Source: Aquila chrysaetos chrysaetos (taxonomy: Eukaryota; Chordata; Aves; Accipitriformes; Accipitridae). Taken from it: 64,000 bases of DNA. The stretch is from NCBI RefSeq assembly GCF_900496995.4, contig NC_044011.1, positions 24,150,041 to 24,214,040 of the forward strand, read 5' to 3'. The notes under the pieces are model-generated. The model worked only from the letters and a program-made list of their open reading frames with translations. It made no database searches and was not told the origin of the DNA. How positions within the stretch are numbered: the stretch's first letter is position 1; every line of letters begins with the position of its first letter. The translations under genes were made by a program, and so were the position numbers. Positions 13,006 through 24,600 of the stretch are shown here, one piece after another.

Positions 13006-15971
13006 GTGCAGAGAGGGCCTGGGCATCCTGGGGATTCCCTGCAGTGCAATGGAGGGTACTGTATCTCACTGCCAAGGCACAACTTCCCCTGTTGTGTGGC
13101 TGCTCTGCAAGGGGAAGGGAGCCGGTGGCAGTCTGCTTTGCCAGGGCCTCCTCCTGCAGATTTACCTTAGGGAGAAAAGTTTCTCCTCTTACCGTTTTTG
13201 GTGAATCTCAGTGGATTTTTGACAAGCCGTGAGATTCGTAACTTACATTGTCCATGTTCACACCACTACTTCAAGCAGGGATGTAAAACTGACTCTGCCT
13301 TGGTACTTCCATAGGCTGTGAGAGATCCAGGATTTTACTCCTCAGTTTTTAAGTTTCCTCATCTTGAGATTTTGAATCAAAGACTAGAGAAATCAGTGGC
13401 ACTATTTTACAATTTCAGTATTTCATCAGTGAGGCTTTCTTCTCTTACTATATTCAGGACAAGTGATTGCCTGGGTTAGCTCAGACACGTGTTACAACAT
13501 GCTGTATAGGAAATGACCCAGTGCAAGGCATGGCTTTTATGGGGAAGCTCCATGACTGCACTCACGTTGCTTGGCTCAAGGTTGTGCTCTGCCATCTCTT
13601 AAAGCTGATTTAAGGGTGGGCTAGTGTCAAAAGAGGTGGCTTTATCTTCCCTCAGTCACCTTCCAGCCTGCCACTAGCCACATGTTGTTGTGGTGTCCCT
13701 CAAACCGGTACCAGTGTTCACATGGCCGTGCAATGAGCTGGATCCAACAGTTCATCTGGCTCAGAGCTAATCTTTACTTTTGTAACTGCCATTGACAGGT
13801 TAATTTTTAGCAGCTGGCTGGGTGAAGGTAGTGTTGGCTCAAGGGAGGCAGTAAGGAGAGTGAGGAGAAGGTATTGAGGTCTACAGGACCAACCATTTTA
13901 GTAAAAAAGAGTTCACATATTGATTTTAAGTGACCAAGAGACAATAACACAGTGCAGAGCATGGTTTGCAATAGGTAGTACCGTTTAAGGGCATTTCCTC
14001 CTCCTCCCCTCCGTTAAATTTGCACTTGCAAAATATGTTATTATATAGACAACTAAATATACTATGAAATCATCAAGTCTGTTTTTCTATGCTTCACTGT
14101 TCTTTGATTCTTAAATAAAGCACAGAAGAGAAGGCAGTGAGGGAATTAAGGAAAAGAAAGAGAAGATAAGGGAATTTAAAAATGGGCCTTTGACCTGCAA
14201 AGCAGTGATGACAAGAGAATTTTCTCTTTAGTTTATGGAAATTACAGTGTGCTGCCTAGATAGAGATAACTCTGCAGTGCAACTTCATTCTTGCTGAGCT
14301 TTTCTTTCCTTTAATCCCGCTGACTAGAAACAGTCTATTTCTGTACTGTAAGCATCATCTACTTCAACTGAAAAGCCTTAATTTAATTTTTCTAGACAGG
14401 ACTGAGATGTTTCTGTGGTTGCTATTATGAACAGAAGAAAGCTAGGTAAAAACTATTTATTTCTCAAATTAAATATAGTGACTGATGATTTAAATCCTAT
14501 GAAATTAGGCATCACATTTTTGATTTTTCTGTATAATCTCGAGAGATTCATATATGTAACTACTGTTTTCTGGCTCCATAGAGAGACTAAAATGTATAAA
14601 TCAGGTACTGAAGTTCATCTGCATTTCATCTGCTGGGAAAGGGGGGATAAGAGAGGGAGCCCTTGTGGAGATTCATCTGATAACAAAATTATAAACAAGA
14701 TGCTTGCATGGCAGCAGCAGTTGTGAGATGAGGAGTGCAAGGCGGAGTACAAAAATGCATAGCTAGCTCATGAACTAGTCATAGCTGGCTTAATTTCACT
14801 GAAGTTGCTGGAATTGCACTCTTCTTTTTTTCCAGCTGAAGAGCAGAAAAGTGAAGAGCTTTCATCAGAAACAGTGTAAAAATGTATTTTACAGAGACAT
14901 AAATATTGGGCTGATGGGCATGAAAGAGGCAAAAGATAAGTCTGTAGTTAGTTTTTCTCATTTGGCAGAGAACTACTGACACAGACTGACACACCACAGA
15001 CGACTGAATTAATCGCCTCAATACCGCTGTAGGAAAAGATGGAGGAATTGCTAATGATGGTGGAAAGGCTGGCCAGACAAAATGCTGCAATGTTGCAAGA
15101 AGCACTTCATTATGCAGCCCTACTGCCATGGTCATCCACACAAAACTAAAAACAAGTTGGTTGTTTTTCTACTGGCACTGTGGATTTGTGAAGGCTCTGA
15201 CCGTGTCTCACTGGTCCACAAATGGGTCCCGGCAGCTGGGCTCTCCCCACTGCAGCTCCCGCCGCTGCACTCACTGTACATCCATCCCCCACAGAAAATG
15301 ACCCTGCTCCCCCACTGATACATTTATCAATTTTTAATCTCTGGTGTTAGCTAGAATTTTTCTCAAATGTCTGCCAAGTTTTGACATGTGGTTTTTGTCA
15401 TTGTGGTTGTCTTTCCTGTGTTCCTCACATAGAGGCAGGGAGTCCCTTCACTCTCTGCAGCACCTGGTGCAGAGCTTTCAGAGCACGTAAATCATGGAGA
15501 TAGTGACCCATTGCAATATCAGTTATGGATGCCATGGATTTGTCAGCAGCAGGTCACATACCTATTTCTATAACATTTGTTGTAAAATATGGACACTGCT
15601 CATGCCATCACAGGAGCCTCGTATTTTATGTTTGCTGTCAGAGGTTTTTTTATGAGTGAGAAAGCAGAGCAGCCAGCCATGAGCTCCCACCTGTGCCCAC
15701 ACCACAAAGCAGGAAAACCTCACAGGAGAACTGAAGTGAGCAGAAAATTATGTCCTGTCTTTACATCAGTTTTAAACTTCCACATGCAATGAAACAGAAG
15801 GTAATATCTTAAGAGAGGGCATTTGACAAGAAGCAGAGTGTAGCCACAGCAGAAAGATAGGACCCAAACCAAGACACAGGTTTCCATCTCAGGTAAGCTG
15901 CTAGGGCATGGCTGAAGTTAGGTGAGAAGCAGTATTTTAGGACCTCTCTCCCCTAGTATTTTTTGGTGGGA
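13006..15971. other. Intergenic, no gene recognised
   Basis: Only short open frames without recognisable domains or splice-site support. Nothing else seen. Confidence 0.5.
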
Positions 15972-16275
15972 AATTAGACCAGTGGTGTCCAAACTTTTTT
16001 GATTGTGCAGTAAAAAAATTTTGAGCATGCACCCCCGATGTATGTATATTTGTTTATAAAGTACAACTCTACTAATATAGTAAGAACATCATAAAACATA
16101 CACAAAAATAGAAGTTAAATAGGATGAGATAAAGGTGAAACAAATGCTATCTTTATTTTATTTTAAAATTTAATTAATTAATGGTACAAAAAGTATTTTC
16201 TTCCCTCACCCCAACGGCTTGTCTTGTGCAGCCTTGGTGTATGCACACCCCACTTTGGAGACCACTGGTTTAGAC
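15972..16275. mobile_element. hAT-like non-autonomous DNA transposon (MITE) with target-site duplication
   Basis: A 288-bp element (15,980-16,267) begins CAGTGGTGTCCAAAC and ends with the inverted form of CAGTGGTCTCCAAAG, giving 15-bp terminal inverted repeats with 13 matches. The CAGTGG...CCAAA terminus is characteristic of hAT/Charlie-type elements. The flanking octamers AATTAGAC (15,972-15,979) and GTTTAGAC (16,268-16,275) match at 6 of 8 positions, fitting the 8-bp target duplication of hAT transposases. The interior is AT-rich and has no transposase frame, so it would depend on an outside transposase. Strand orientation is undefined. Confidence 0.8.
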
Positions 16276-19200
16276 AGCCCCCATACTCCAGGTGCCCTGA
16301 AACCCTCTCTGGACAGCAGTGTCTCCCCCTTCCCCACAGGAGGCCATGGGTGATTGCCTTGCATCTGGCCACCTTCTCCTTCCCACCCACCCAACTCAGC
16401 GTAGAGCTGTCTCCACTCCTGCACCTACCGCTACTCCTGGCAAGCATCATCTTTAGAAATCCCCTGCCCTGAGCACCACTGTTAACCACTCTAATGTTGC
16501 TTGTATCAGATTAATACAATCACTAAAGCAGCAGGTGCTCAGCTTTTAATTACATCCATGATATGTTCAGCCTGCGCAGCGCACAGATGTGTTATTCTTC
16601 TACTCAATATATCCATCAGTTCTAATTATTCTAAACCATTGGAGTCAGAACAGTGCAAAAATGTCAAGGTATACTCTTCTGACTTTTTGTACGACTAGCA
16701 TTCGGGCAATAAACTTTGGGTCCAAAAATACCAGACCTCTTCATCATTCACTTTATCTTGAAGAAGCAGACCCCCACCTGTCTTCTGGAAATACTTTCCA
16801 TGTCCTACTCTAAGCCTCACGCCACCGCTAGTCACAGCTCAACTACAGCCTGCAGAGACCTTCCACAAAATCAAGCAATGGAAAGGCCTAGGCTAACACA
16901 TCCGTGTACCTTCTCCACCCTCTCCAGCCCTAGGAGGAAATTGGTTTGGTCATCTTCCCAGGTGCGGGAAGGTGGGCAAAGCCCTCGGCTCTCATCAACC
17001 CTGCCTCTCTTCCTACATCACCTTGCAGCCTTCTGCCATTCTTCCACCTCCTAACCCTAACCCTAAGACCACACAGAACCTCAACGACAGCCTGGGCAGA
17101 CCAGGCGCCTGACCATGGCCCAACTTGCAGCATCGTCCACCCTTTTCTTTGCTCTTGGGTGTATTTTTTGCGTAGGCTTCACGGGAAATCTAACAGCGGT
17201 TATTACCTCTGCGAGATGCTAAAGGTGTTTGGCTCTGCTCTGTGCTAGGCCTGTCCTCAGACACCGGGCCCTGGAGGAGGCAGCCCCAGCCATGGCTTGG
17301 GGGTGCAGCCTCCCACACCCAGGGGGTGGGAAGCAGCCGGTAATCTTAGGGGCGCAAGGGCTTTACTTTTCTTTCTCAGTAGAGTTTGTGCCGAGTTATC
17401 ATTTCTGTGAAGGTTATAAAAAAATGGCGCAAAGCCCAGAAATTGTTCATGAATTTAGTAGGACTTTGACCACCACCAGGGGTGGGGCTGATGGTGATAA
17501 CTGAGGGGTTTTGTTGCATGTGCCTTTGGGTGGGCTGTCATTCAGTTTAGGGCTAGGGTTTTGTCTGGTGTTTGAATCAAGCAATCCAAAGCTTCCAATG
17601 CCCCAGCTGGGGACCTCACTATGCAGGAGGCTGAGCTAGGAAGAAGGCTGGCACAGCTTGGGTCCAAAGCATTTTCTCACCTTTTGCAGACTGAGTCCTG
17701 TGGTGTGCCTCAGGGATGGTTCTGTAAGCTAATCACAAATTTAGGGTTGAACCCCATGGGAAAAGAGGACTAATGGCCTCACCAAATATCCACACCTGCA
17801 CTCTTCATAGTTGCTCATGTCCTCTAAAATCTGATAACTAACCAAGGATGTTTACTCAAATCTGCAGCACCTGAGGGGTTATGAAGGCGGCTGCCTTCAA
17901 TGACAGCCCATCTTTTCTCTTTTCTCAAGTGCAGTTCTCCACCTGGATGAACTTAAGGGCAGGGTACTGATTAGTGCTGGAAAATCAATAGCCTCAAGGA
18001 TGAAAGTCATTGCTGGCATTTAGATAAACTGGAGTTTACAGGAGTAAAGGAGATGGCAGTGTTATCTAAGGGTTTTGTTCTCTTCCTTTCTTGCTGTTCC
18101 TCAGTGTGTTGCTCAGGCTAGGTTAGGATTTCTTCTAACTGGGAGTTAGGAAACCTGCATCCTTGGGAAGCCAGATTGCTCCTGGGCAGGGCTGGCCAGA
18201 GGAAGATTCTCTAAGCTACTTGCAGGAGCCAGAATCCTTCGTCTGCTGGAGTAAGGACCAGTTCCCTCATTAATTACTCCAGGTTAGAGTTGGAGTTATT
18301 TATGTTTTGCCCTAAAGTCAGGAAAACCTGGAAACATTACAGAACATCTAAGTCCTCCGTGTGTGACCTCTTTAAAACAATTTCTGTACCAAGATGAAGC
18401 TAACGGCTGTGTTGCTCAGCCGATTAGAAAACAACAAGGCAAAGCAAGGCCACTGCTGTTGAATTTGAGGTTCAGAAAACATGCCTTGAAACAATTTTCC
18501 AGGAAAGGTTTCCTTTTTTCTTCCTGAGAAGTATTTATGACAGGAGTTAAATTTGTAAAAAGAAAAAGGTTGATCTCTGGCAGAGCTGTATTCTTTCAGT
18601 ATCTTAGAAAAGTAGTTTTAGGAGAAGACATTTATATAATGAAACAGTTTGTCTGATTACTTTCCTGAGTACTCATCTTAATTTCTTGGTCGTGATGGTA
18701 AAATAATAAACTTTGTTGCTAGTACATAAGAAGCAGGCATGTTTCAGTCTCTTCAGGCTTTTGAGGTAGCTGTAAAAGAGTAAAACTTTCTATGTTTCAC
18801 AGCTTTTATGGTTGGCCTTATTTTAATAGCTGTATCACTGAAGAGGGTGGGGGTTTTTCTGGTTTCTAGGGGAAAATAGCAAACTCTGAAATTCTCTCAG
18901 AATGTCCTGTTTGTCCTCTGTTTATAGCATTTTTATGACACATGTTAATAATTCATGAAGAAAAAAATAATCATGGTTAAAATTCTACTCCTAGCTGCAT
19001 AAAAGCAGCTTATTGACCTTTCTAAAGGCTTTTCTTTCCATCTTTTTATTGGCTTATCCATACATTTTTTTGAAAGTTGAGCTTCAGAGATTCCTGATGC
19101 AGAGCACAACTTATTGTTTGTATGACTCTGGATAACCTTGAAGTGCCCTGAGCCAAATGAAAATTCAGGAGGGAGAAAACAGAAATAGCAAATTGAATGG

Positions 19201-19389
19201 CATATCATTTCTCAGGTGCATAGAATACGCCTGGACCAGCAAGTCGGGCAGTACGCAGTGGGGTATGCTCTGCTATCAAGGATGTTTTGGGACAAATTTC
19301 CATTATGTAGAGGCCTGCCATCAGAAAAAAGGAAGAGCACTGACTGTGAATACTATCAAGAAATATGTTCTCAATGACACGTTACATCC
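16276..19389. other. Intergenic, no gene recognised
   Basis: No recognisable gene. A short telomere-like motif CTAACCCTAACCCTAA lies at 17,051-17,066 and is listed separately. Open frames at 16,716-17,504 are short and overlap on both strands. Confidence 0.5.
17051..17066 (-). repeat. Short interstitial TTAGGG-like motif
   Basis: CTAACCCTAACCCTAA is two and a half units of the vertebrate telomere repeat read on the minus strand. This length can arise by chance and is not an interstitial telomere tract in the usual sense. Confidence 0.5.
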
Positions 19390-19540
19390 AGATGCGCAAA
19401 TACTTCATGTGCTTCTGTTCTTACAATACTACCTTGAAGTAGCAATATTTTACCTAGCTGCACATAAAGATGGGTAAACTGAGGCATTGAAGAGTTTCCT
19501 TGCTTTACACTAAAGCCATTGCCCTGAGTCCCCTGCTCCG
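19390..19540 (+). mobile_element. MIR-like (CORE-SINE/L2-tail) fragment
   Basis: The segment from 'cttacaatactaccttgaa' (19,420) through 'gatgggtaaactgaggca' (19,469) to 'agagtttccttgc' (19,491) follows the MIR 3' half, whose hallmark is a 'CCATTTTACAGATGAGGAAACTGAGGC' block followed by 'AAGTGACTTGCCCAAGGTCACAC'. Similarity is partial but collinear over about 120 bp. The element is ancient and inactive. An L2 3' end is an alternative because MIR and L2 share tails. Confidence 0.5.
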
Positions 19541-21484
19541 AATTCCAGTTTTTGCTCACCCCTCCAGATGTCAAAAAGACAAATGGAAAAGACTGCCTGT
19601 AGGCACACAAACAGCATCCTGGTTTTGACAACTGCCATGTGCTGCCAGGCACGCAGACTGATGTGTTTTCAGCCATCTGATGTGCATGACACAATGCCAG
19701 TTTTGCAGGTCTGCTCCTGAAGTTATAGCACTAGTCTCTGGAGCATTTAAAGTAATGGGTTATTTGTGACAGCACATGGGGACACAAGCACCAGAAATCT
19801 CAGTTTCTGAACTTTTTGGGGGGTGGGAGATGGGAAGAAGGGAGAACAAAGTAGCGATAATCTGGAAGATTTTTTTCCCTTGAACTATCCACACCCTGTG
19901 TAAGATCTAAGGTCATTTTCAACACTGCAGTGGATTAATTTTGTAGATGGTAAACAAGGACATTTGTATCTTTTTTTCTCTTTACTCTGGCCTATGCCTT
20001 AAAAAATGAATAGTTTATGGGCTGACTGTATGGAATTGGAGAACATGAAAAAAATGTGGGTTTTTTTCTAGAAAACTTCTACCTCCACTTCTACATTATC
20101 ATGCAGCTCTGTGATTGAATCTAGCCTGCAGTAAACAAGAACTTACTGTAAAGTAATCAATATTCTGTTCTAGCTGGGTCTGGAGGAAGAAAAGGTCATG
20201 ATGAGCCATTAACATCCATGGTGCCAGCAGAATTTACACTATCTGATGATCTATCTTCTACAGTCTGCTCTCAGCGCTGTTTTATTTCTTATCCTTCCTT
20301 CCATTTCCAGTGTTATTGAAGCCTTTCTTGGAAGAGGTCCAGCTCTCCCCTGGGAAGTCAGCTTTATGGTACCAGATACACCAACACAGGCATCAGGCTG
20401 CTGTGGATTCAAGTTTTGCATGTAATGAAGCCTCTTCCACTGTTGCATTCATAACACATTGTGAGAGATGTCAGTTAACAAGGACCCTGCTGGCCATGCT
20501 GGCTGCAAGCTGCTCACACCTGGTGAGTAAATAAAAGCACTGTCTGCCTCCCCAGCCTATAGGTACAGCCGGTTGTTCTCATCACATTCAGCATCTCTCA
20601 TTAAAAAAAAAAAATCACACACACACTGCCCCAGGGAATTCAGTTTCATTTGTACATCTGGGGATTAGCCCACTGTAAATACACCAGACACAGCAGTCAA
20701 GCTAAATGCTGAAAGGCAATGCTGTACCATCACTGCATTAATTCACCAGGCTCATCAGTATTTTAATCACAAGATCCAGGTGGCTTTTCTGAACCATGGG
20801 ATTATTAAAGCACAGTGGGATTTCTTATATCTATTGCCACTTTATTCAGGAAGCAAATATTCTGCAGCAACAATAGATTTACTTCCTACTGCTGTCAAAC
20901 ATTGCCAGCAATACATACTAATGTTTCCGAGGAGGAGCTATTCCTCCCAGCCGGAGCATGTTGGACCCCAGGGTTGTAATTGCAACGGACATCTCAGATC
21001 TGCAGCCTGCTGTCCAGCAAGGCTGAGAAGTAGATTCTGATATTAAGAAATTAAAAACAAAGTCATGTTTCCTCATGGCCTGGGAAAAAACTCCATAGTT
21101 CAATTTCAGTTTCAGCCTCCCTTTACGCTGAACCTGCTAGCTGAAACAGCTGGGTTTAGCCCAGGGACAGGGGCAGGAAAGGGACCAGGCCAGGTCTGTG
21201 TGCCCAGCTGCTCCCAGCTGCTGCCCAGTGCCTTGGCACCGCTGCATCCAATGGCACGTAGGTACCATCAGACTGAGGAGGAGGACAGAGAGCAGCAAAG
21301 ATGCTCCAGGGTGCCAACATTACGTGGTGGCTTGTCCACGCCCTGGACTACAGGACCACAGAGGAAAGGTAAAACACATTAATGTAATAATGCTGCACAT
21401 CACATGGACAAAGCCATGGGAACAGACAGGGTGCAGTTGAGGGCAAGTGACAAACACCGCCACAAAATTTTACCTAGTCCTCTT
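19541..21484. other. Intergenic, no gene recognised
   Basis: Contains a short A-rich plus CA-dinucleotide stretch at about 20,600-20,625. Open frames are short and unsupported. Confidence 0.5.
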
Positions 21485-21640
21485 TAGATTCAGATCATCG
21501 ATTAACCTGTTGCTGAGAAGGGTTGTGGACTCCCCATCCCTGGAAATATCCACAACTAAACTAGACAAGGCTCTGAAAAACCTGATCTAAGTTAACGTTG
21601 CTCCAGCAAACTCTTCCAACTTAAAGTGTTCCATAACCCA
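21485..21640 (+). mobile_element. CR1 LINE 3'-terminal fragment
   Basis: 'ggttgtggactccccatccctggaaatat' (21,521 onward) corresponds to the CR1 3' end 'GTTGTGGAGTCTCC...TCTGGAGATATTC'. 'actagacaaggctctgaaaa', 'ctgatctaagt' and 'cttccaacttaaagtgttcc' follow in the order of the CR1 C-terminal/3'-UTR junction and end near the usual tail. It is 5'-truncated and diverged, with no open frame. Confidence 0.75.
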
Positions 21641-24600
21641 ATAGCTCAAGATAATAAGTAGATAGCAGATAAAAATAGATAAAATATTTGTAAAGAGTTA
21701 TGTAAATCGTTATGGTCTCTATGGTTATAGATACTGATGTGAACCCTGAAAGGTGACAGTGTTCTTACTTCCAGAAAGGAGCTGTCAATTAGCAACACCA
21801 TTAAAAGGAAAGTTTCACAGTATGGCTTTCTAAAAAGACGTATCCCATACTGCATTTTCCTCTAAGAGGAAAAGCTTTTGTTCACATTTTTATGTGTGTA
21901 TTTTATGGCTCTTCATCGAGATGCAATATTGCATACTATTACACTAGACTAAGTAAACATGAATTAGTAGTTTGGCAAGACAATAGCAAATCAGTGGTCT
22001 TAGCATTTGGATTTGCTGGAAAACTCTTTTCTTAGAGGGAAAGCAACAGCTTTACTGAGTCTAATTAAGCAATAGATGTGAACAGACTAGACTTCTTTCA
22101 CTCATTTTGACAAAAAAAAGGTCGTGATTTTCCTTCTGTGCTACTAAGGGCAGTTCACAGCTTGGCTGCAGTCTAGCACCACCAAGATCCACCAGGTTCA
22201 CAGTGGATTCCTGAAGTACTTTTTTTTATATGTCAAAGGTTGGGTTACATATGTCATGTATTCCATCTGCCCCTACTGTTCCTCTTTTAGAATATCCATG
22301 GAGATTTTTTATTGACTTTGCAGAGAGGAAAATCACTGCGAGTCAATTGCATGATCACGGGCTGAGCTGGCAAGCTGCACTGGTAGGCACAATGCCTTTG
22401 TGGACAGACATGTAGGAACAAGCCCTGTGAAGCCAAGACCTAGTATGGGTCCTATTGCTGTTTCTGAAACTCAGATAATCAATGATCAGGTATCTTTTTA
22501 TATATGAGAAGTATTTTTCCCACCTAAGACATTTGCAGACCTACTCAATTGCACTTTAGAATAGAATGTCACTTTGGTGACATTTCTCACTCACCTTCAA
22601 CAAGGTGAATGAATGTCTGACCTGCCTAAAAACTGAAAAAAAACACCCCAATATTTCCTCCCCTGTTCTGTTCCTGGTATTAAAGTATTCAGTTTTATAC
22701 ACATTTAATATCCAGAAATCTCATTTTTTCTTTATTGCACATTTTTTGGCTGCCCTGGAATACATCAAATGACTGGAGTTTGTTTAGAAGTAGAGAAGCT
22801 GAAAATTGGTTATTTCATTTCTCTCTTCTGGCACCAAGAATGCCCCCCTAAAATTCTAACTTCTTCATTGCTGTCACATTCATCTGTCTTAGGCTTTAAA
22901 GTGATGCAAGGCCAGGTCCATCAGGGCTGTACTCAAAATCTTACTCTGATCCTCAGCATCACACAGTTTCTCAGCAGAGACAGCTGTACTGTGAGAGGAC
23001 ATAGGCAAACAGTCACAGTGGTGGTCCTTGCATGTAAGGGGAAAGAGAAGCCAAAAGGCAGCAATGACAACTCAGCTTCCAGAGAACAGTAATGGGAAGG
23101 TGCAGCCAGCAGCAGTGAGTGACAGCTAGGAAGGTTGCTCAAGCATCCAAGCACTGTAAAAGTGCTTTATAGTTATAGTTACAGTATAGAACTATTTATA
23201 CAGTTCCAACTATACCTTTGAACGTATGCCATGCTTGTTTCTTCCCGCCTTCCCATGCCACATGGAAAGCCTTCAGAATCGTTCTGCATCCTCTTCTTCA
23301 TTGCGAGGTTTGTGGCAGCAGCAGCTTGTCAAATCCCCCAAAAACAAGGCAGAGAAGGGCAGAGGGGAAGGAAAGGAATAAGTGGTACATTATCATCATA
23401 GTAAAAAATGTCTAAAACAACAGCAAAATTTTCTTTAAAAAAAAAACTTTTCTCTGATCGGATCTGTTTAAAAAATAATGGGAATTGAGCTCTTGTTCTT
23501 GTTTCTGCTCCACTCTAATCCCTCCAACCATTACAAAAGCCTCCACAGTGCGTGTGCCAATGTCCCACACACCTGCTTCCAGAGCAAGGCAGGACAAAGA
23601 AAGGTAACACCATGGTTCTGCTTTGGCATCTTCCTGCACTCTCAGTTTATGTCAGATCATGAAATTGATTTCTTTTAATGTGGACTTTTCTATTTAGTTA
23701 GTGTAGACAAAGCTAAACTGACCTCAGTCTATTCAGTATGCCAATATAAGCCAACATAATTGTCCTGAGACAGATTGATTAAAGAAGTACCCATAATTGT
23801 TTTTAATAAGGTTAGACCTGCTACAGCTTTAGAAAATCCTTCACTGGAATTAAGTTTCTGTAGAAGAGAAACCCATTCTCCCTGTTTCACAGCTGGCACA
23901 ACCTGCCACATGATGCCAGGAGTTCAGAAATACCTGACACCCACCCTAAATCACTTCACTGTATGGAAAGGGTTGAAATGAAAAAGAAATATTTCAGTCA
24001 TCATTTTCCACTGGTTTTTTTATTGATATGAGAAGATTAATTAAAATATCAAACTTATTTTAGATTTGTGTTTGTGTTAAAAATCTTGTCAGTGTTAACA
24101 ATGAAGAGTTTTTTGTTTTCAGTCAAAACGTTGTAAAAAAGAAGGAAGCTGTAAGAGAGAAAACTTCACACAGTGAAGTCACACGGTGACTTTCAATCAG
24201 GAATGTTTTACAGGAGAGTCATATAATAAAAAAATCTTAGGCATGTTGATAAGACAAAGTTTGTAGGTAGAGGTGATCTTTTTACTGCATGAAGTAGCTT
24301 AGCTGGAAAAAAATGAGGTTTTGGGTACATAAACCCTCTTCCCAGTCTCTGAAGGATCTGGAAATTTGAGGACTGTTTAATTTGTTGCTATCTATTATTT
24401 TAAGAGACTTTTGTTGGAGAAGGCCCCAGACTGCCTTCCTCTCCTTAAGATGCCTCATCTTGAACATTCAGAAACTCATTTGAAAAACTGGGTTGTGAAA
24501 GTTGTAAAATAGGCACAGTAAAAGGGATTAGCCATCAAAATAGCTTAGTTAGAAAGACACAGTTAAGCTAAATTGTGTCTTCTTTAATTTCACGGTCCTT

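Noticed and set aside
17051-17066. Interstitial telomere or chromosome-fusion scar
   Set aside because: Only two and a half repeat units. This length is expected by chance and no further telomeric repeats adjoin it.
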